DNA from: Apium graveolens
Lineage: Eukaryota; Streptophyta; Magnoliopsida; Apiales; Apiaceae
DNA: 64,000 nucleotides
NCBI RefSeq assembly: GCF_009905375.1
Contig: NC_133656.1
Location: 230,977,739-231,041,738, forward strand
Direction of reading: 5' to 3'
In this document: piece after piece, positions 1-10,297 of the stretch
Layout: every line of letters starts with the position of its first letter
Position numbering within the stretch: position 1 is the first letter of the stretch
The notes under the pieces: generated by a model
Told to the model about the DNA's origin: nothing
The model's input: the letters and a program-made list of their open reading frames with translations, nothing else
Databases searched by the model: none
Translations under genes and position numbers: made by a program

Positions 1-1090
1 ATTTCTTACACATTAAATAGGATTTTTAAGTGAGAATTGTATTCAATATTTTAACTTACTCTAATTGAAACAACAAACGGGACCTTCTTACCACCTTGAT
101 GACCTTTCTCAAATGAACCACAGTTTTCACTGAAAAATTTGCAGGTTAAACAGGTAACCATTGTAAATTATATATAGTAGTATACCATTTCACGTTTCTG
201 AACAAGTCATAGTGACAACAATGTTCGTTTCTCATTTTCCAGTTTTCCAGACAAGCTTTAGCAGTAAGGGAATGGTGGCAACACTGTCACAGGACCGTAG
301 TTGTTCATGCATCAATACCATTACAACATTTTGTGTAACCACTTTTAATCGTATTGTATTGGAAACATATTATTTTTCTTATCAACGGAGTAATGCACTG
401 ATAACATATGTATGAATTCTAACCCTACTTGACCATAATTTCTCAATCTGTCTTGCTTTATATTATACCCAAAAGGAAAAATAAATATGAAATATAAATT
501 ACAGAGTAATTAAAAGTGGACATGGACATTAATGATTGTCATAAAATATGGACATCAATGGACATGTTTAAATCCATCAAAACAATAATTCATACTTACA
601 CACCAAAATAAAAAAGGAGACAAAGAAGTCTATAGTCATTGCCATCAACAGCTTTCAACACATGGACATCAATCTCTCTGTTTTGAACTAGATAAGCTAA
701 TGGTACAATGTAATGTTTGGCAATACTATCATGGCTTTGGTTTCCAAGATACAATAGGATTCTACTACCTAATTAAATGATAAACTATAGGTCGTTATAT
801 TATAACCAAAATCTGGATGGATCAAACTAAGATTATGCAATAACTTATATTCAACATTAACCAGTAATACCATTACATGGAATGCACATTTATAAAGCCA
901 CCAAATTTATAAATACCATTAACATCCAAAACCAACAGTCATACATCAAAATTAAACTGGAAACATAAACAAGCCAACATCAAAGTACCATTACATGCCA
1001 ATTCTTAGCAAACCATCAACAATTCTAGAGTTAATTACCAGTACAGACCATGATATTCATTGCTACCAAAACAACCAAAATAACAGTTTA
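1..1090. other. No gene recognised
   Basis: AT-rich sequence with only short open frames on either strand and no recognisable protein similarity. It lies downstream of the B3-like remnant on the minus strand and may hold its 3' untranslated region. No repeat boundary or RNA gene is apparent. Confidence 0.4.
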
Positions 1091-2096
1091 TTAAACGGGA
1101 CCAGCATCAGCCTTCAACACACGCACATCAAAATTACGTATGCTCCCATCATGCCATTTGAAAACACATATATCACCAGGAACAAGCTCCAAATCCTGCC
1201 TGAATACAGACCACCCATCATTAATAGTTGTTCTCCTACGATCTTTGCGCTGACGAATCTCTAGCTTCCAACAACAATTACGAACATATGCACTAATATA
1301 ATCTGTCTTACGCCATTTCTTATTTAAAAAGCCCCTTAAACTCAACTGGAATTTCCTATAAAGAAATAAAAAATTCAATTACAATTCAAATATTATACAT
1401 TGTTTATGCATACACTTATCACTTCAAATAAAATAGTTAAATATGTCGCAACTTAATAAAATACAGAACATAAAGGCATACATAAACATACCACACCATA
1501 GTCGTAGCGTTGAATCTGAAATTCCTGGGCTACAAACTTAAAAGTCGTGCTACCAATAGGATTTGCCAAAACAGAACCTAAAAGGTGAACAGATGAAAAA
1601 AATGTTATGGAATTTATATAAAAACAAACGGGTAACTGAAATGCAATGAAAGGTGTTACCAGAGGCAGAGGTAATTGGTGATAGAAGAGCCTCAATATGA
1701 CCACGATCAATAGCAAACATGGTAAACTTATCACCACCATGGTAAGTGAACACCAACATATGCAAGAAATTAAGATCAAGAACATGTAACATATTGCATA
1801 AGTTGTGCATCCCACAAATATCAGTCTGCTTGGCAAAGTAATTTGCAACTAGCTCATAACCACTACACAGTTGGATCGTTACTTTAGGAGAAATCATATC
1901 ACCAACACGATGCCCAAACTCATACGGTACACCCTAAAAACAGCTTAAAATATTTCAGAGTTACAAACATTGTAAAATACATAGTGCATACGGGGAAACA
2001 AAGTTAAACAATTCAATTAACTTACAACAGTGTCAACAACTTTGCCACCCCGGCCAGGATTTTTAACAAACGTTATACCACCATCATAAACGGAAA
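1091..2096 (-). pseudogene. B3 DNA-binding-domain protein, broken gene (four exons visible)
   Basis: Four minus-strand exons can be joined in phase: 2096-2026, 1933-1660, 1577-1492 and 1355-1091, each bounded by AG acceptors and GT donors (for example GTAAGT after 2026 and GTATGT after 1492). The product reads as a plant two-B3-domain protein. The second exon carries a B3-like core ending in LVFTYHGGDKFTMFAIDRGH. The last exon begins EIPVEFKG and ends with the second B3 core (GWSVFRQDLELVPGDICVF) and a terminal V-stop. Between EIPVEFKG and LNKKWRK the frame slips by one base near 1325-1335 and would stop at once, so the gene looks disabled unless the base is a sequencing error. The first coding exon was not found. 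B3 proteins are nuclear DNA-binding factors; this copy's targets are unknown. Inference: a recently broken member of a multicopy B3 family. Confidence 0.55.
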
Positions 2097-4493
2097 CTAC
2101 AAAACAAAATTATACTCAATAATATGGCAAAGAAGTAATGAAAAGAAAACATTTTCTATATAAGTTTAAAACAATTCATGCCCAACTACTATCAATATCA
2201 CATTAAATAATTGTATTAACTTTTACAATAAATATCAAAATACAACAAAAAAATGTTATGTCCAAGTCAAAAGCCCAATTTCTTTTTTAACCACACAATA
2301 TATGGGTCAAACTATAAAGCCCAACAATTATTAAAGTAAAATAAATAGAAAATTAGACATACATGTATTGAAGTTAAACATACAGGTAATAAATAGAATA
2401 TTAGACATATAATTATACAATCTCTTTGGACAAAAATCTTGCCTCCACCGTGCATACACAGCATCCTAGTTGGGTATAAACAGCCGTCTACTTAAAAAAT
2501 GAATGAATATTTTTCTTAATATTTCTAAAAAAAGTGGGTAAAAATCTCCTAACACTCTCTCAAAAATTGGTTGTTAAAACTATTTAAACACAGCACAAAA
2601 TAAGTATAGTAAAAAAACTACAGTGCCATTTTAGCGAGTACAATTTAAGTATAACCAAAATATGTAGAGTTAAATTTTAATAATGATCTTTATAAATCGG
2701 TAAACAGGTACGGGCTCATTTTGGGCGCCTAAAAAGTAACTATATCTGCCATGAACAGGTGGTTGAGGTTGCCCTCCAAGTGTTTGTTACAAGTCCTGTG
2801 AAGAACAAAGAAAAATGTTGCTTGTACAAAATGTATTTAACAAGTATGATTACGGAGAATTATCAAGCCACTGACAAAGTTATGTTTCTAACATGATTTG
2901 TCGTTCGCATTCGCTGCTGCAATTTCCAAAGGTAACTCTAACTTGCTTAATATAATCAATGTAGCTTATATCAATGGCGGATCATAATTCTTACGTGCGT
3001 ATAGGTTTTCTTAATCGTTCCTCGCTTTGTGACAGAGAATATTAGCTGTGAAATATTAGAAGTGAAAGGCTACATTAGTTATGTGTGCTGTTAGTAACTA
3101 GAATTTTATAGACAATTGTGTGCTCTATTTTTAAAACTTATGTTTCATTTTCGGGATTTTAATGTAATTCTCGCAAGTCATATAGAATATCAGTTTAACT
3201 CCTATATTCTGATAGGGCGCTTTAAATATTAACTAATGATTACTCCTACATTCCAAGATCTATTCGTCTAATTTCATTATGATATTTGGTCTGATTGTCC
3301 CCCAAGATTAAGCTATGCAATTCTCCTTAGTTGCGAGAAAAACTGGACAAGGTGCAATGTTGCTTGAATTACATTGGAAATAGGAAGCAGTGAGCATTAT
3401 TTGATAGGCTATGTTTTTTGTGTTGTTGTTGTGTAGTAGACTAGTAGTGTTTGCTATTGTTTTGCAAATCTCATTCCTGAATACATACGTGCAACTCTTT
3501 ACTGTAAGAAATGATTTTTAGTTAGTCTGTCGTACATCCAAGCTTATGTTGAAGCAAGAGCTTTTAGAGACAAGAACTCTGATTAGTTTCTGGTTTGCAT
3601 TTTGGACATTTCTAATCCAACTTTTTTTACTCTACCCTAAAGTACTAAGAACGGTTTGGGGGTTGCTTTTTCAGTGTTCGGAAATGGGATCTTCTCTGAT
3701 GTTCTATCGTACAATATACCTGGAAGCTAGTCAGCATTAATATTTAATATAAGCTAATGATGTTATTTTCTTTTATAAACAGGGAGCAATAAATTCGGAA
3801 TGGTATCAAATCTTGTCAATGTATCAAGATAATACAAGGAGGTGCTACAAATATTGAGGGTGCAATTCCTTTCCGTCCTGCCTCGACCTAAAAAGTAAGT
3901 TTATAACCTTGGAACTCCTGGTTCCTTTCTTTTGTTCTGTACTTCTGTTGTTACTTTCTTCGAGAAAAATATATTCTTTAGTGATATTAAAATTAATAAC
4001 AATTAATTTCGTTTAAAGATTATAATGAAATTACCATGTACATTATGATGCAATATTGCAAATTAAAATCAACAAGATTGCATTTGGAAATACGGACTTC
4101 ATTTTGTATGATGGAATATATTTTTAAAATTTGAAATTTTAAAATTGAATTCTAAATTTGGTGTTTGAGAAGCATGATAATTCAATTCTTAATTTCAAAT
4201 CTTAATTTGCTATTAGAAAATCGGTGGAATAACTAATAGCTATCCGAGCTTGTATGAACCAGGATGACAACCAGTTCTAACAAAAAAAACAATTCACAAA
4301 TTGAAAAACAAATTTAAGATGATTTGTGCTCATTCAGAAACCAAACACCATATCTTTAATCTAAAGATGCCAACAAAACAATGAAGCAAAAGCCAGCTAC
4401 GCTAAAAATTAATGCAGCAGAATATGGAGCATGGAGCACATCCCTGATTGAATGCTTGAGCCCTAATATTGTTCTTAGCCAGTGTTGACTAAG
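2097..4493. other. No gene recognised; holds one copy of a duplicated UGT flank
   Basis: No convincing coding exon. The stretch around 3570-3900 resembles 7890-8160, including the shared phrase GGGAGCAAT(A/T)AATTCGGAA at 3781 and 8023. Both copies lie on the same side of a UGT sequence, so this is probably the duplicated downstream flank of the tandem UGT unit. Each phrase follows an AG, so a spliced non-coding transcript is possible but unproven. Confidence 0.35.
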
Positions 4494-4661
4494 TTATTGC
4501 TCTGCCGAATGATAAAACTCTACCTGGTTCTGCATCTGAGTGTTCTCTTCAGTGTCCGAACTACTGCCTCTGTCAGAAGTCAGTAATATTGTCAAATTGG
4601 GCCTCGTGAATGGAAGTTGCCAGCCTGACATTAATTGACTCCGAGATTGCAAGCCAATATC
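4494..4661 (-). CDS. Possible terminal exon of an unrecognised gene
   Basis: A minus-strand frame from 4661 to a stop at 4494 follows a plausible acceptor (TATATATCCAG before 4661) and gives 55 residues beginning DIGLQSRSQLMSGWQLPFTR, with a Ser/Asp/Glu-rich tail. The composition is more protein-like than the surrounding sequence, and an intron-like T-rich stretch lies upstream. I do not recognise the family and could not find a matching upstream exon. It may be a gene fragment captured or duplicated with the UGT block. Confidence 0.25.
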   Translation of the reverse strand, partial: DIGLQSRSQLMSGWQLPFTRPNLTILLTSDRGSSSDTEENTQMQNQVEFYHSAEQ

Positions 4662-5121
4662 CTGGATATATATTTTTGGTTGAGAAGAAAAGATATATGC
4701 AATGATCCATATTGGTGCTCGCACACTGATGCACAAACCCATCAACCTCTTCTTACTAAAAATGATCTCTAAGTTCTATGCATAGGGATTGTAAAGCCCT
4801 GTGAGCACAAAGATAACTCCATACAGGGTTCGGCCCAAATGGAGAGAGCTTGTAGAGGAAAAAAAGCATCTTCATAATATTACCAGTACATGTGAAAGAT
4901 TTACCCTCATAATATGAACAAAGTCTAACTGAAGGATAAACAGAGTTACACCTTCGCATCAAATCATTTAAAATCAAAGACCACTTATAAGAAATTACAA
5001 CAGGATAAGAAAAATTAATTCTGAGCTGCTATATATGGTAAATTCAAATTAAATATGCAGCTCTTACCGAATAAGTTCGATAATGTAATATCCATAAATT
5101 GCAGAAGCTCTACTAAGCGGA

Positions 5122-5272
5122 ATTACTCCATCCATTTAGTAATCAATTTAGCTACTGCAAGGCTTGATGATCCATCCTCATCAGTTATTGCAGCCTTGGC
5201 AGCATCTCTTAATTTCCCAACTCGGTGCCTCATCCTTTCCCCATTATCCGAGTCTATCAACTCCCTAATAAA
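5122..5272 (-). pseudogene. UGT88-like 3'-end remnant
   Basis: The minus strand encodes only the last ~45 residues of a UGT88-type glycosyltransferase, ending in AKLITKWME and a stop, which matches the AKLITKWKE end of the intact genes. It contains the equivalents of the conserved DGSS and LRDAAKAA segments. Nothing upstream (toward 5300 and beyond) resembles a UGT. The copia-like element starting at 5497 lies 225 bp away, so the rest was lost by deletion. It marks a former member of the tandem array. Confidence 0.75.
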
Positions 5273-5496
5273 TAACCTACTAGACTAAGGCCCGTAACAA
5301 TTGGGCTTCATTATAAATAACTTATAATGGGGCATCTCTTAACTTATAAGTCAAACCACTGCACCAACCCTGTGTTGGTAGTCTCACAATACAGTGGTTA
5401 CTACCTCTCATAGTTTTTGCAATATAATATACACAATTTCTCTAAATACAGACCAAATTATTATTGGTGCTTCTTTGAAAAATAATACGTTTTCAC

Positions 5497-5840
5497 TGTA
5501 GAATATAAGAACAGATTTAATGTATATATATTTATAAGCACGTGTAATAAACACACAATAAACACTTATTTTAGAAGAACTAGGAAGACATTTTGTTATT
5601 AAGTCTAAGAGAAACATAAAACTTACAGGTCTAATACATATACTAATAAAGATAATGGCTACAAATAAGCAACCTTCTCCTGAAAAAACTAAAACACTCC
5701 CATCACCCCATGACTCTCCTAAAATAGCTCAACTAAAACAAATGACCAAGTCTGAACTACATGATTAACTAGTTGACTAAATATTAGCCTAAATAATTAA
5801 AACATGGAGTAAACATATAATTTAGATTAAAATCCCAACA
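5497..5840 (-). repeat. 3' LTR of the gag-only element
   Basis: 344 bp. On the plus strand it begins TGTAGAATATAAG and ends AATCCCAACA; it matches 6946-7304 apart from an indel and scattered substitutions. Confidence 0.88.
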
Positions 5841-5884
5841 ATCACCCCCTTAATCTAAATTTTCCTCAACAAATACTAGCAGCC

Positions 5885-6070
5885 CGTATGGCTTTTAACC
5901 TAGCCCGTGTGGCTTTCAACTTTTCTGCCCGTTTGGCACTTCAACATAGCCCGTCTGGCCTTTTCTTTGCCCTTCTGGCATGTCTTGTTTACCCGTCTGG
6001 CATTTCTTATTTACCCGTCTGGCATTTCTTATTTACCCGTCTGGCATTTCTTATTTGCCCGTCTGGCATG
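5885..6070. repeat. 22-bp minisatellite in the gag-only element
   Basis: Three exact 22-bp steps separate the phrases at 5991, 6013, 6035 and 6057 (core ACCCGTCTGGCATTTCTTAT). Looser copies of CCCGTSTGGC extend back to about 5885. It lies between the end of gag and the polypurine tract and does not look coding. Confidence 0.75.
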
Positions 6071-6132
6071 CTACTTCTGTCTATAACAAAGCTGGTTCAT
6101 CATCATCCACATGTGCGAGGTTCACTTCTTGT

Positions 6133-6921
6133 TTACGTTCCTTGTCTTTGTTTATAAAATTCTGCAGCGTAGTGGCCAAAGATGTTACAGTTGTAGCATT
6201 TTATTTTGCTCTTGTCACGTCCACCATTTCTATTATATGATCCTCCACGGGATCTTGCCTTCCATTCTTCCTGAGTTAACAACAGCTGATTTCCATTGTC
6301 TTCAACATGTCCACGAATCCTCTCTTCATGAGCTCTTAGCCTCCCGATTAACTCCTCAACAGACATGTCGTCCAAGTCACCAAATTGTTCAACAGTTGAA
6401 GCAATCTGCGGAAATTTTGGTGAGACTGCTCGTAGTAATTTTTTCACAACACATGACTCTTCCACTTTATCTCCCAAAGCTCGAATATTACTCACAATAT
6501 TATTCAATTTCATGGAGAAATCATCGATATTTTCTGTCTCTTTCATGTTGAGAGCTTCAAACTCGGACCTAAGAGTCTGCACTTTTGCTTTTTAAACACG
6601 ATCAGCTCCGACACACATTATTTTGATAGCATCCCAAGCCTCTTTGGTTGTCTCTTTCTCCGCCACGGACAACAATATGTTTTCTGGAATTCCCTGATAA
6701 ATGGCCGCCAATGCCACATTATCCTGCCTTGGATCCATTACACCCTTTGGGTCGCTATTCTCAATAGCTTCCCAGACGCCTTGTGCCCGCATGAATACCT
6801 TCATTTTTAACGACCACGCCGTGTAATTGTTTTTGGCCAACATAGGATAACTGAGTCCGACAACACCTTCCTTTATCTTTGGCACGCCCATGCTTGTTTT
6901 CCTCGCCATGTACTTGGGCAT
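6133..6921 (-). pseudogene. Copia-type Gag, interrupted
   Basis: Capsid-like protein of a Ty1/copia element. The N-terminal part (6921-6592) has the usual copia Gag features, with NNYTAWSLKMKVFMRAQGVW and then AWDAIK. A single in-frame TAA at 6592-6594 interrupts the conserved ADRVKKAKVQTL stretch, after which the same frame runs on to 6133. Near the C-terminus a zinc knuckle reads CYNCNIFGHYAAEF, so the fourth zinc ligand (Cys) is replaced by Phe. The nonsense codon and the lost ligand together indicate an inactive Gag. No protease, integrase or reverse transcriptase follows. Confidence 0.8.
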
Positions 6922-6945
6922 AAACTACCTAGCTCGGATACCAAG

Positions 6946-7304
6946 TGTAGAATATAAGAACAGATTTAATGTATATATATTTATAAGCACGTGTAATAAA
7001 CACACAATAAACACTTATTTTGGAAGAACTAGGAAGACATTTTGTTATTAAGTCTCAGAGAAACATAAAACAACTTACAGATCTAATATATAGACTAATA
7101 AAGATAATGGCTACAAATAAGTAACCTTCTCCTGAAAAAACTAAAACACTCCCATCACCCCATGACTCTCCTAAAATAGCTCAACTAAAACAAATGACCA
7201 AGTCTGAACTACATGACTAACTACGTGACTAACTAGGTGACTAAATACTAGCCTAAATAATTAAAACATGGAGTAAACATATAATTTAGATTAAAATCCC
7301 AACA
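6946..7304 (-). repeat. 5' LTR of the gag-only element
   Basis: 359 bp. In element orientation it begins TGTTGGGATTTTAATC and ends TATATTCTACA, next to the primer-binding site at 6932-6943. Confidence 0.88.
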
Positions 7305-7309
7305 TTCAC

Positions 7310-8799
7310 ACATCGGTCTTTCCTTATCAGGGACAAATCTTAGTTACAATTCCAACCTAATTACCGATCTTGCAATAACTATATATTAATGTCGGTCTGT
7401 CCTATCAGGACACATCTTATTTATTATCAATTTGTAGGGTTTATAAGCTTGTGCACAAGTTGCTATCAATTCTTTTTCTTAAATTCCAATGCATTTCATT
7501 TTGAAGACATTTTCTCCTATATTGTTAGACCAAATTCACGAAATTACAATTATGCATGCATGTTAGAGATCATGAATGTACAAGGTTGAAATCGGTACAA
7601 AGTTTCAAACAAGAACAATTGCGGACAAGAAAGAAATGGTTAAGTCCAGTTTCAACATGCAAACTTTGATTGAAAATGTAGAGAGGCTGTTAGCTTGAGA
7701 TTTCCTTCGTCTATTTGTCACTGTAGTACTTTAACTATCTGTTGAAATTATCATGAATGGATATTACTGCATGAATTTGTGTTGTTTTAATGGGAACTGT
7801 TTTTTCACCCTGCTTTATTATCACTGTCAAACAAATATCCAAATATAAGGATAAAAAACATTGAAAAATGGGATTGCTTATTCAGATACCCAATTGTCCG
7901 GATTTTAGTCCTCACCTCTACTAATAGTTCTAGGAACAGTTTGTTTTGGGTTTTTTATTACATAGTATATCTGGTTGATAGTCACTAGTTAGTATTGATA
8001 AATGCTGTTCTTTTTTGGATCAGGGAGCAATTAATTCGGAAAGGCATAATTTATTGTCACTGTAAAAGGATACCGTAAAGATGTTACACAAGTTTCCAAG
8101 GCCCAAGAGGTATTGCCTGCAAGGGAATTGATTCAGTATTGAGAATCACCATAGTACAGGTACATTTGAAATTTAGCATCCATTCAATTTAAGTCTTTCG
8201 AACTAGTTTCTTATAAAGAAGAAAGGTAGCATAGCCTAAGAAACATAACTCCAGAAATGACTATCCAACTTAATACCACTAAAATTAAGCAATTATAGCT
8301 GTTTAATACTTTAATTATTTGAAATCAGCTGGTTTCTGTCAACGTGCATAAACGTTTTCATCATTCAATTAAGTTGAGATATCAAGGAAAAGTACTTGAC
8401 TAAAATTGTTTAACAACTTTTTATCAATTGGGTATTAGGGATGAAAGTAGGTTCTAGTTGAGTGCATTCAATTGTTATGCGTGCATTGTTGTTTTTTCTA
8501 GTTGAGTGCGCATACAAGTGTGATAAACATTAAGACAACTGCTGCAGTTCTTTTCTAATAGATATCTTAATAATTTGAAAAATGTCTTTTCATATTTTGG
8601 CTAGGAACTAGGAAAACAGAAATTTTGGCACTGATCTCACCCAATTAGTCACACATGTTTTCACCGAGAAAACCAAAACTATTATCCGAACTTCAGATAT
8701 GTTCAAAACATTCAATACATCGATCATCTTATTATTAAATTGAAACAAATGTAATCAGCAGTACATTTCTTTAAAATTCTGCAGCTGTACTGGTCTGAA
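7310..8799. other. UGT downstream flank, no gene recognised
   Basis: No coding exon found. About 7890-8160 is the second copy of the flank also seen around 3570-3900, which supports block duplication of the UGT unit. The remainder is AT-rich. Confidence 0.35.
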
Positions 8800-10209
8800 T
8801 TACTCCTTCCACTTGGTAATCAGCTTGGCTAACGTAATACGTGATGATCCATCTTCATCACCCATTGCAGCCTTAGCAGCATCTCTCAATTCCACAACTC
8901 TGTTCCTCACTCTCTTCCCATTATCGGAGTCCATTAACTCTCTAACACGTTTCTCCAACTCGTTGCTGCTCACAAACCTTTCGCCACCAGACTCCACCAC
9001 TCCCAACCCCACCTTTAGTTCTTCCACCATAATCACCCTATTGGTTCTTTGCTCTGCATACAACGGCCAGCCAATCATTGGTACCCCAGCACACACCCCT
9101 TCCAAAATCGAGTTCCATCCACAATGAGTCACAAACCCACCTACTGAGTTATGATTGAGCACGGCAACCTGTGGGACCCAGGACTTCACAACAAGTCCCC
9201 TCCCTTTTGTTCTCTCCAAGAAACCTTGTGGCAGCATTGTAATTGGATCAATGTCCTGTTTCGAAGGGAGATTCTTAACCACCCACAAAAATCTGTGCTT
9301 GCTATTTTCTAGTCCAACAGCAATCTCTTTTAGCTGCTCTTCTCCGAAAACCCCCAAGCTTCCGAAGCATAAATAAATCACACTTTTACTAGGTTGAGAA
9401 TTGAGCCATACCAAGCACTCATGCTCCTCACTAGCAACCTGTTCTCCAGTAATTAAAGGTCCGATACAGTAGATAGGTGGCGTCGGGCCATCTGGAATGC
9501 AGAGCCCATCAGAAAGTGCAGTTATAGCTCTCGGCTCCAGACTGTGGAATGTATTGATAATAATTCCATCAGCTTTAGCCATTTGGACTGCTGTGCGCAT
9601 AAAGAATTTGTACTCCATAGTACTTCTGTCAAGCACAGTTATCGCATTATCTGTTGAAAAGATGGGAGGCACACCCGGATAGTGGACAAAATCATTATAA
9701 TCTTTCAAATTCACGGTAACCTTTTGGTGTAAAGTAGGGAAATAAAGCAAGGCGGAGAGATTGGAGGCTGCAGTTGTAAAGAAGTAGTAAGTCGGTATGC
9801 CAAGTGCTGAAGAAACTTTAAAAGCTGCATCACAAAAGAAGTCTATAATAAAAGCATTGATCTTGAATTGTGTTGAGGATATTGTTTCAAGGGCTTGGCG
9901 GACATTGGGATTGTTGAGGCCAATGAGCTCGAAGTCTAGGCCTATAACAGAAGGCGCGTAGTTAGGCGGAAGAGGTGGAGTAGGAAGATGGTGGAAGGTG
10001 ATGGAAGGTGTGGTAGCAGAGACGCTGCTCATGTAAGGAGCAGTGGCCCGAGTGTCAAGATGTGGTGCATTTGTAATGAGAATGATGATTTTCGAAAACG
10101 ACTCGGGATGATGACACAGAATGAGCTTTCCTAGCTCAACCATTGATACCAAGTGACCAATTCCTGGTGATGGATACAGAACTATGCAACTACTGCTGTT
10201 TAGCTCCAT
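8800..10209 (-). CDS. UDP-glycosyltransferase, UGT88-like (copy 1)
   Basis: Intact single-exon family-1 glycosyltransferase, 469 aa, expected to transfer sugar from a UDP-sugar to a phenolic acceptor in the cytosol. The N-terminus (LYPSPGIGHLVSMVELGKLI) is typical of the UGT88 family. The catalytic His is H19 and its Asp partner is D123 (IIDFFC). The PSPG donor box spans 344-387, starts with W and ends with Q, and contains HCGWNS. That Trp is kept, unlike the Arg reported in Lamiales UGT88D flavone glucuronosyltransferases, so UDP-glucose is the more likely donor. It is 11 residues shorter than the two paralogues because it lacks most of a Pro/Ser-rich loop before the PSPG box. A TATA box lies about 80 bp upstream. 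The acceptor cannot be read from sequence; family members act on flavonoids, chalcones and anthocyanidins. Confidence 0.93.
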   Translation of the reverse strand: MELNSSSCIVLYPSPGIGHLVSMVELGKLILCHHPESFSKIIILITNAPHLDTRATAPYMSSVSATTPSITFHHLPTPPLPPNYAPSVIGLDFELIGLNNPNVRQALETISSTQFKINAFIIDFFCDAAFKVSSALGIPTYYFFTTAASNLSALLYFPTLHQKVTVNLKDYNDFVHYPGVPPIFSTDNAITVLDRSTMEYKFFMRTAVQMAKADGIIINTFHSLEPRAITALSDGLCIPDGPTPPIYCIGPLITGEQVASEEHECLVWLNSQPSKSVIYLCFGSLGVFGEEQLKEIAVGLENSKHRFLWVVKNLPSKQDIDPITMLPQGFLERTKGRGLVVKSWVPQVAVLNHNSVGGFVTHCGWNSILEGVCAGVPMIGWPLYAEQRTNRVIMVEELKVGLGVVESGGERFVSSNELEKRVRELMDSDNGKRVRNRVVELRDAAKAAMGDEDGSSRITLAKLITKWKE

Positions 10210-10285
10210 ATCTTTTTTTGAAGAAATTATTTGTATTTTTCAAGAGATGAGAAGGTTTGCTCCCAGATAAGCCGTAGTGCAAGTA

Positions 10286-10297
10286 GAATATATATGG
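10286..10297 (-). promoter_or_regulatory. TATA box of UGT copy 1
   Basis: The minus strand reads TTGTCCATATATATTC about 80 bp upstream of the ATG. The same core, TTGTC(C/T)ATATA, occurs before the other two UGT genes, which marks it as an inherited core promoter. Confidence 0.6.

Larger units (their letters stand above)
5497..7304 (-). mobile_element. Gag-only non-autonomous LTR retrotransposon (TR-GAG type)
   Basis: Two related terminal repeats, 5497-5840 (344 bp) and 6946-7304 (359 bp), begin TG and end CA. They are flanked by a perfect 5-bp target duplication, TTCAC, at 5492-5496 and 7305-7309. On the minus strand the primer-binding site TGGTATCCGAGC (6932-6943) lies 2 bp inside the 5' LTR, close to the initiator-methionine tRNA site used by copia elements. 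A G-rich polypurine tract adjoins the 3' LTR at about 5841-5852. The interior (about 1.1 kb) holds only a decayed gag. The LTRs differ by a ~12-bp insertion/deletion and several substitutions, so the insertion is not recent. It has no pol and must have depended on another element. Confidence 0.88.

Noticed and set aside
5888..6240. Two overlapping plus-strand ORFs rich in FLIYPSGISYL-type repeats
   Set aside because: They are translations of the 22-bp minisatellite in the gag-only element, with no independent coding evidence.
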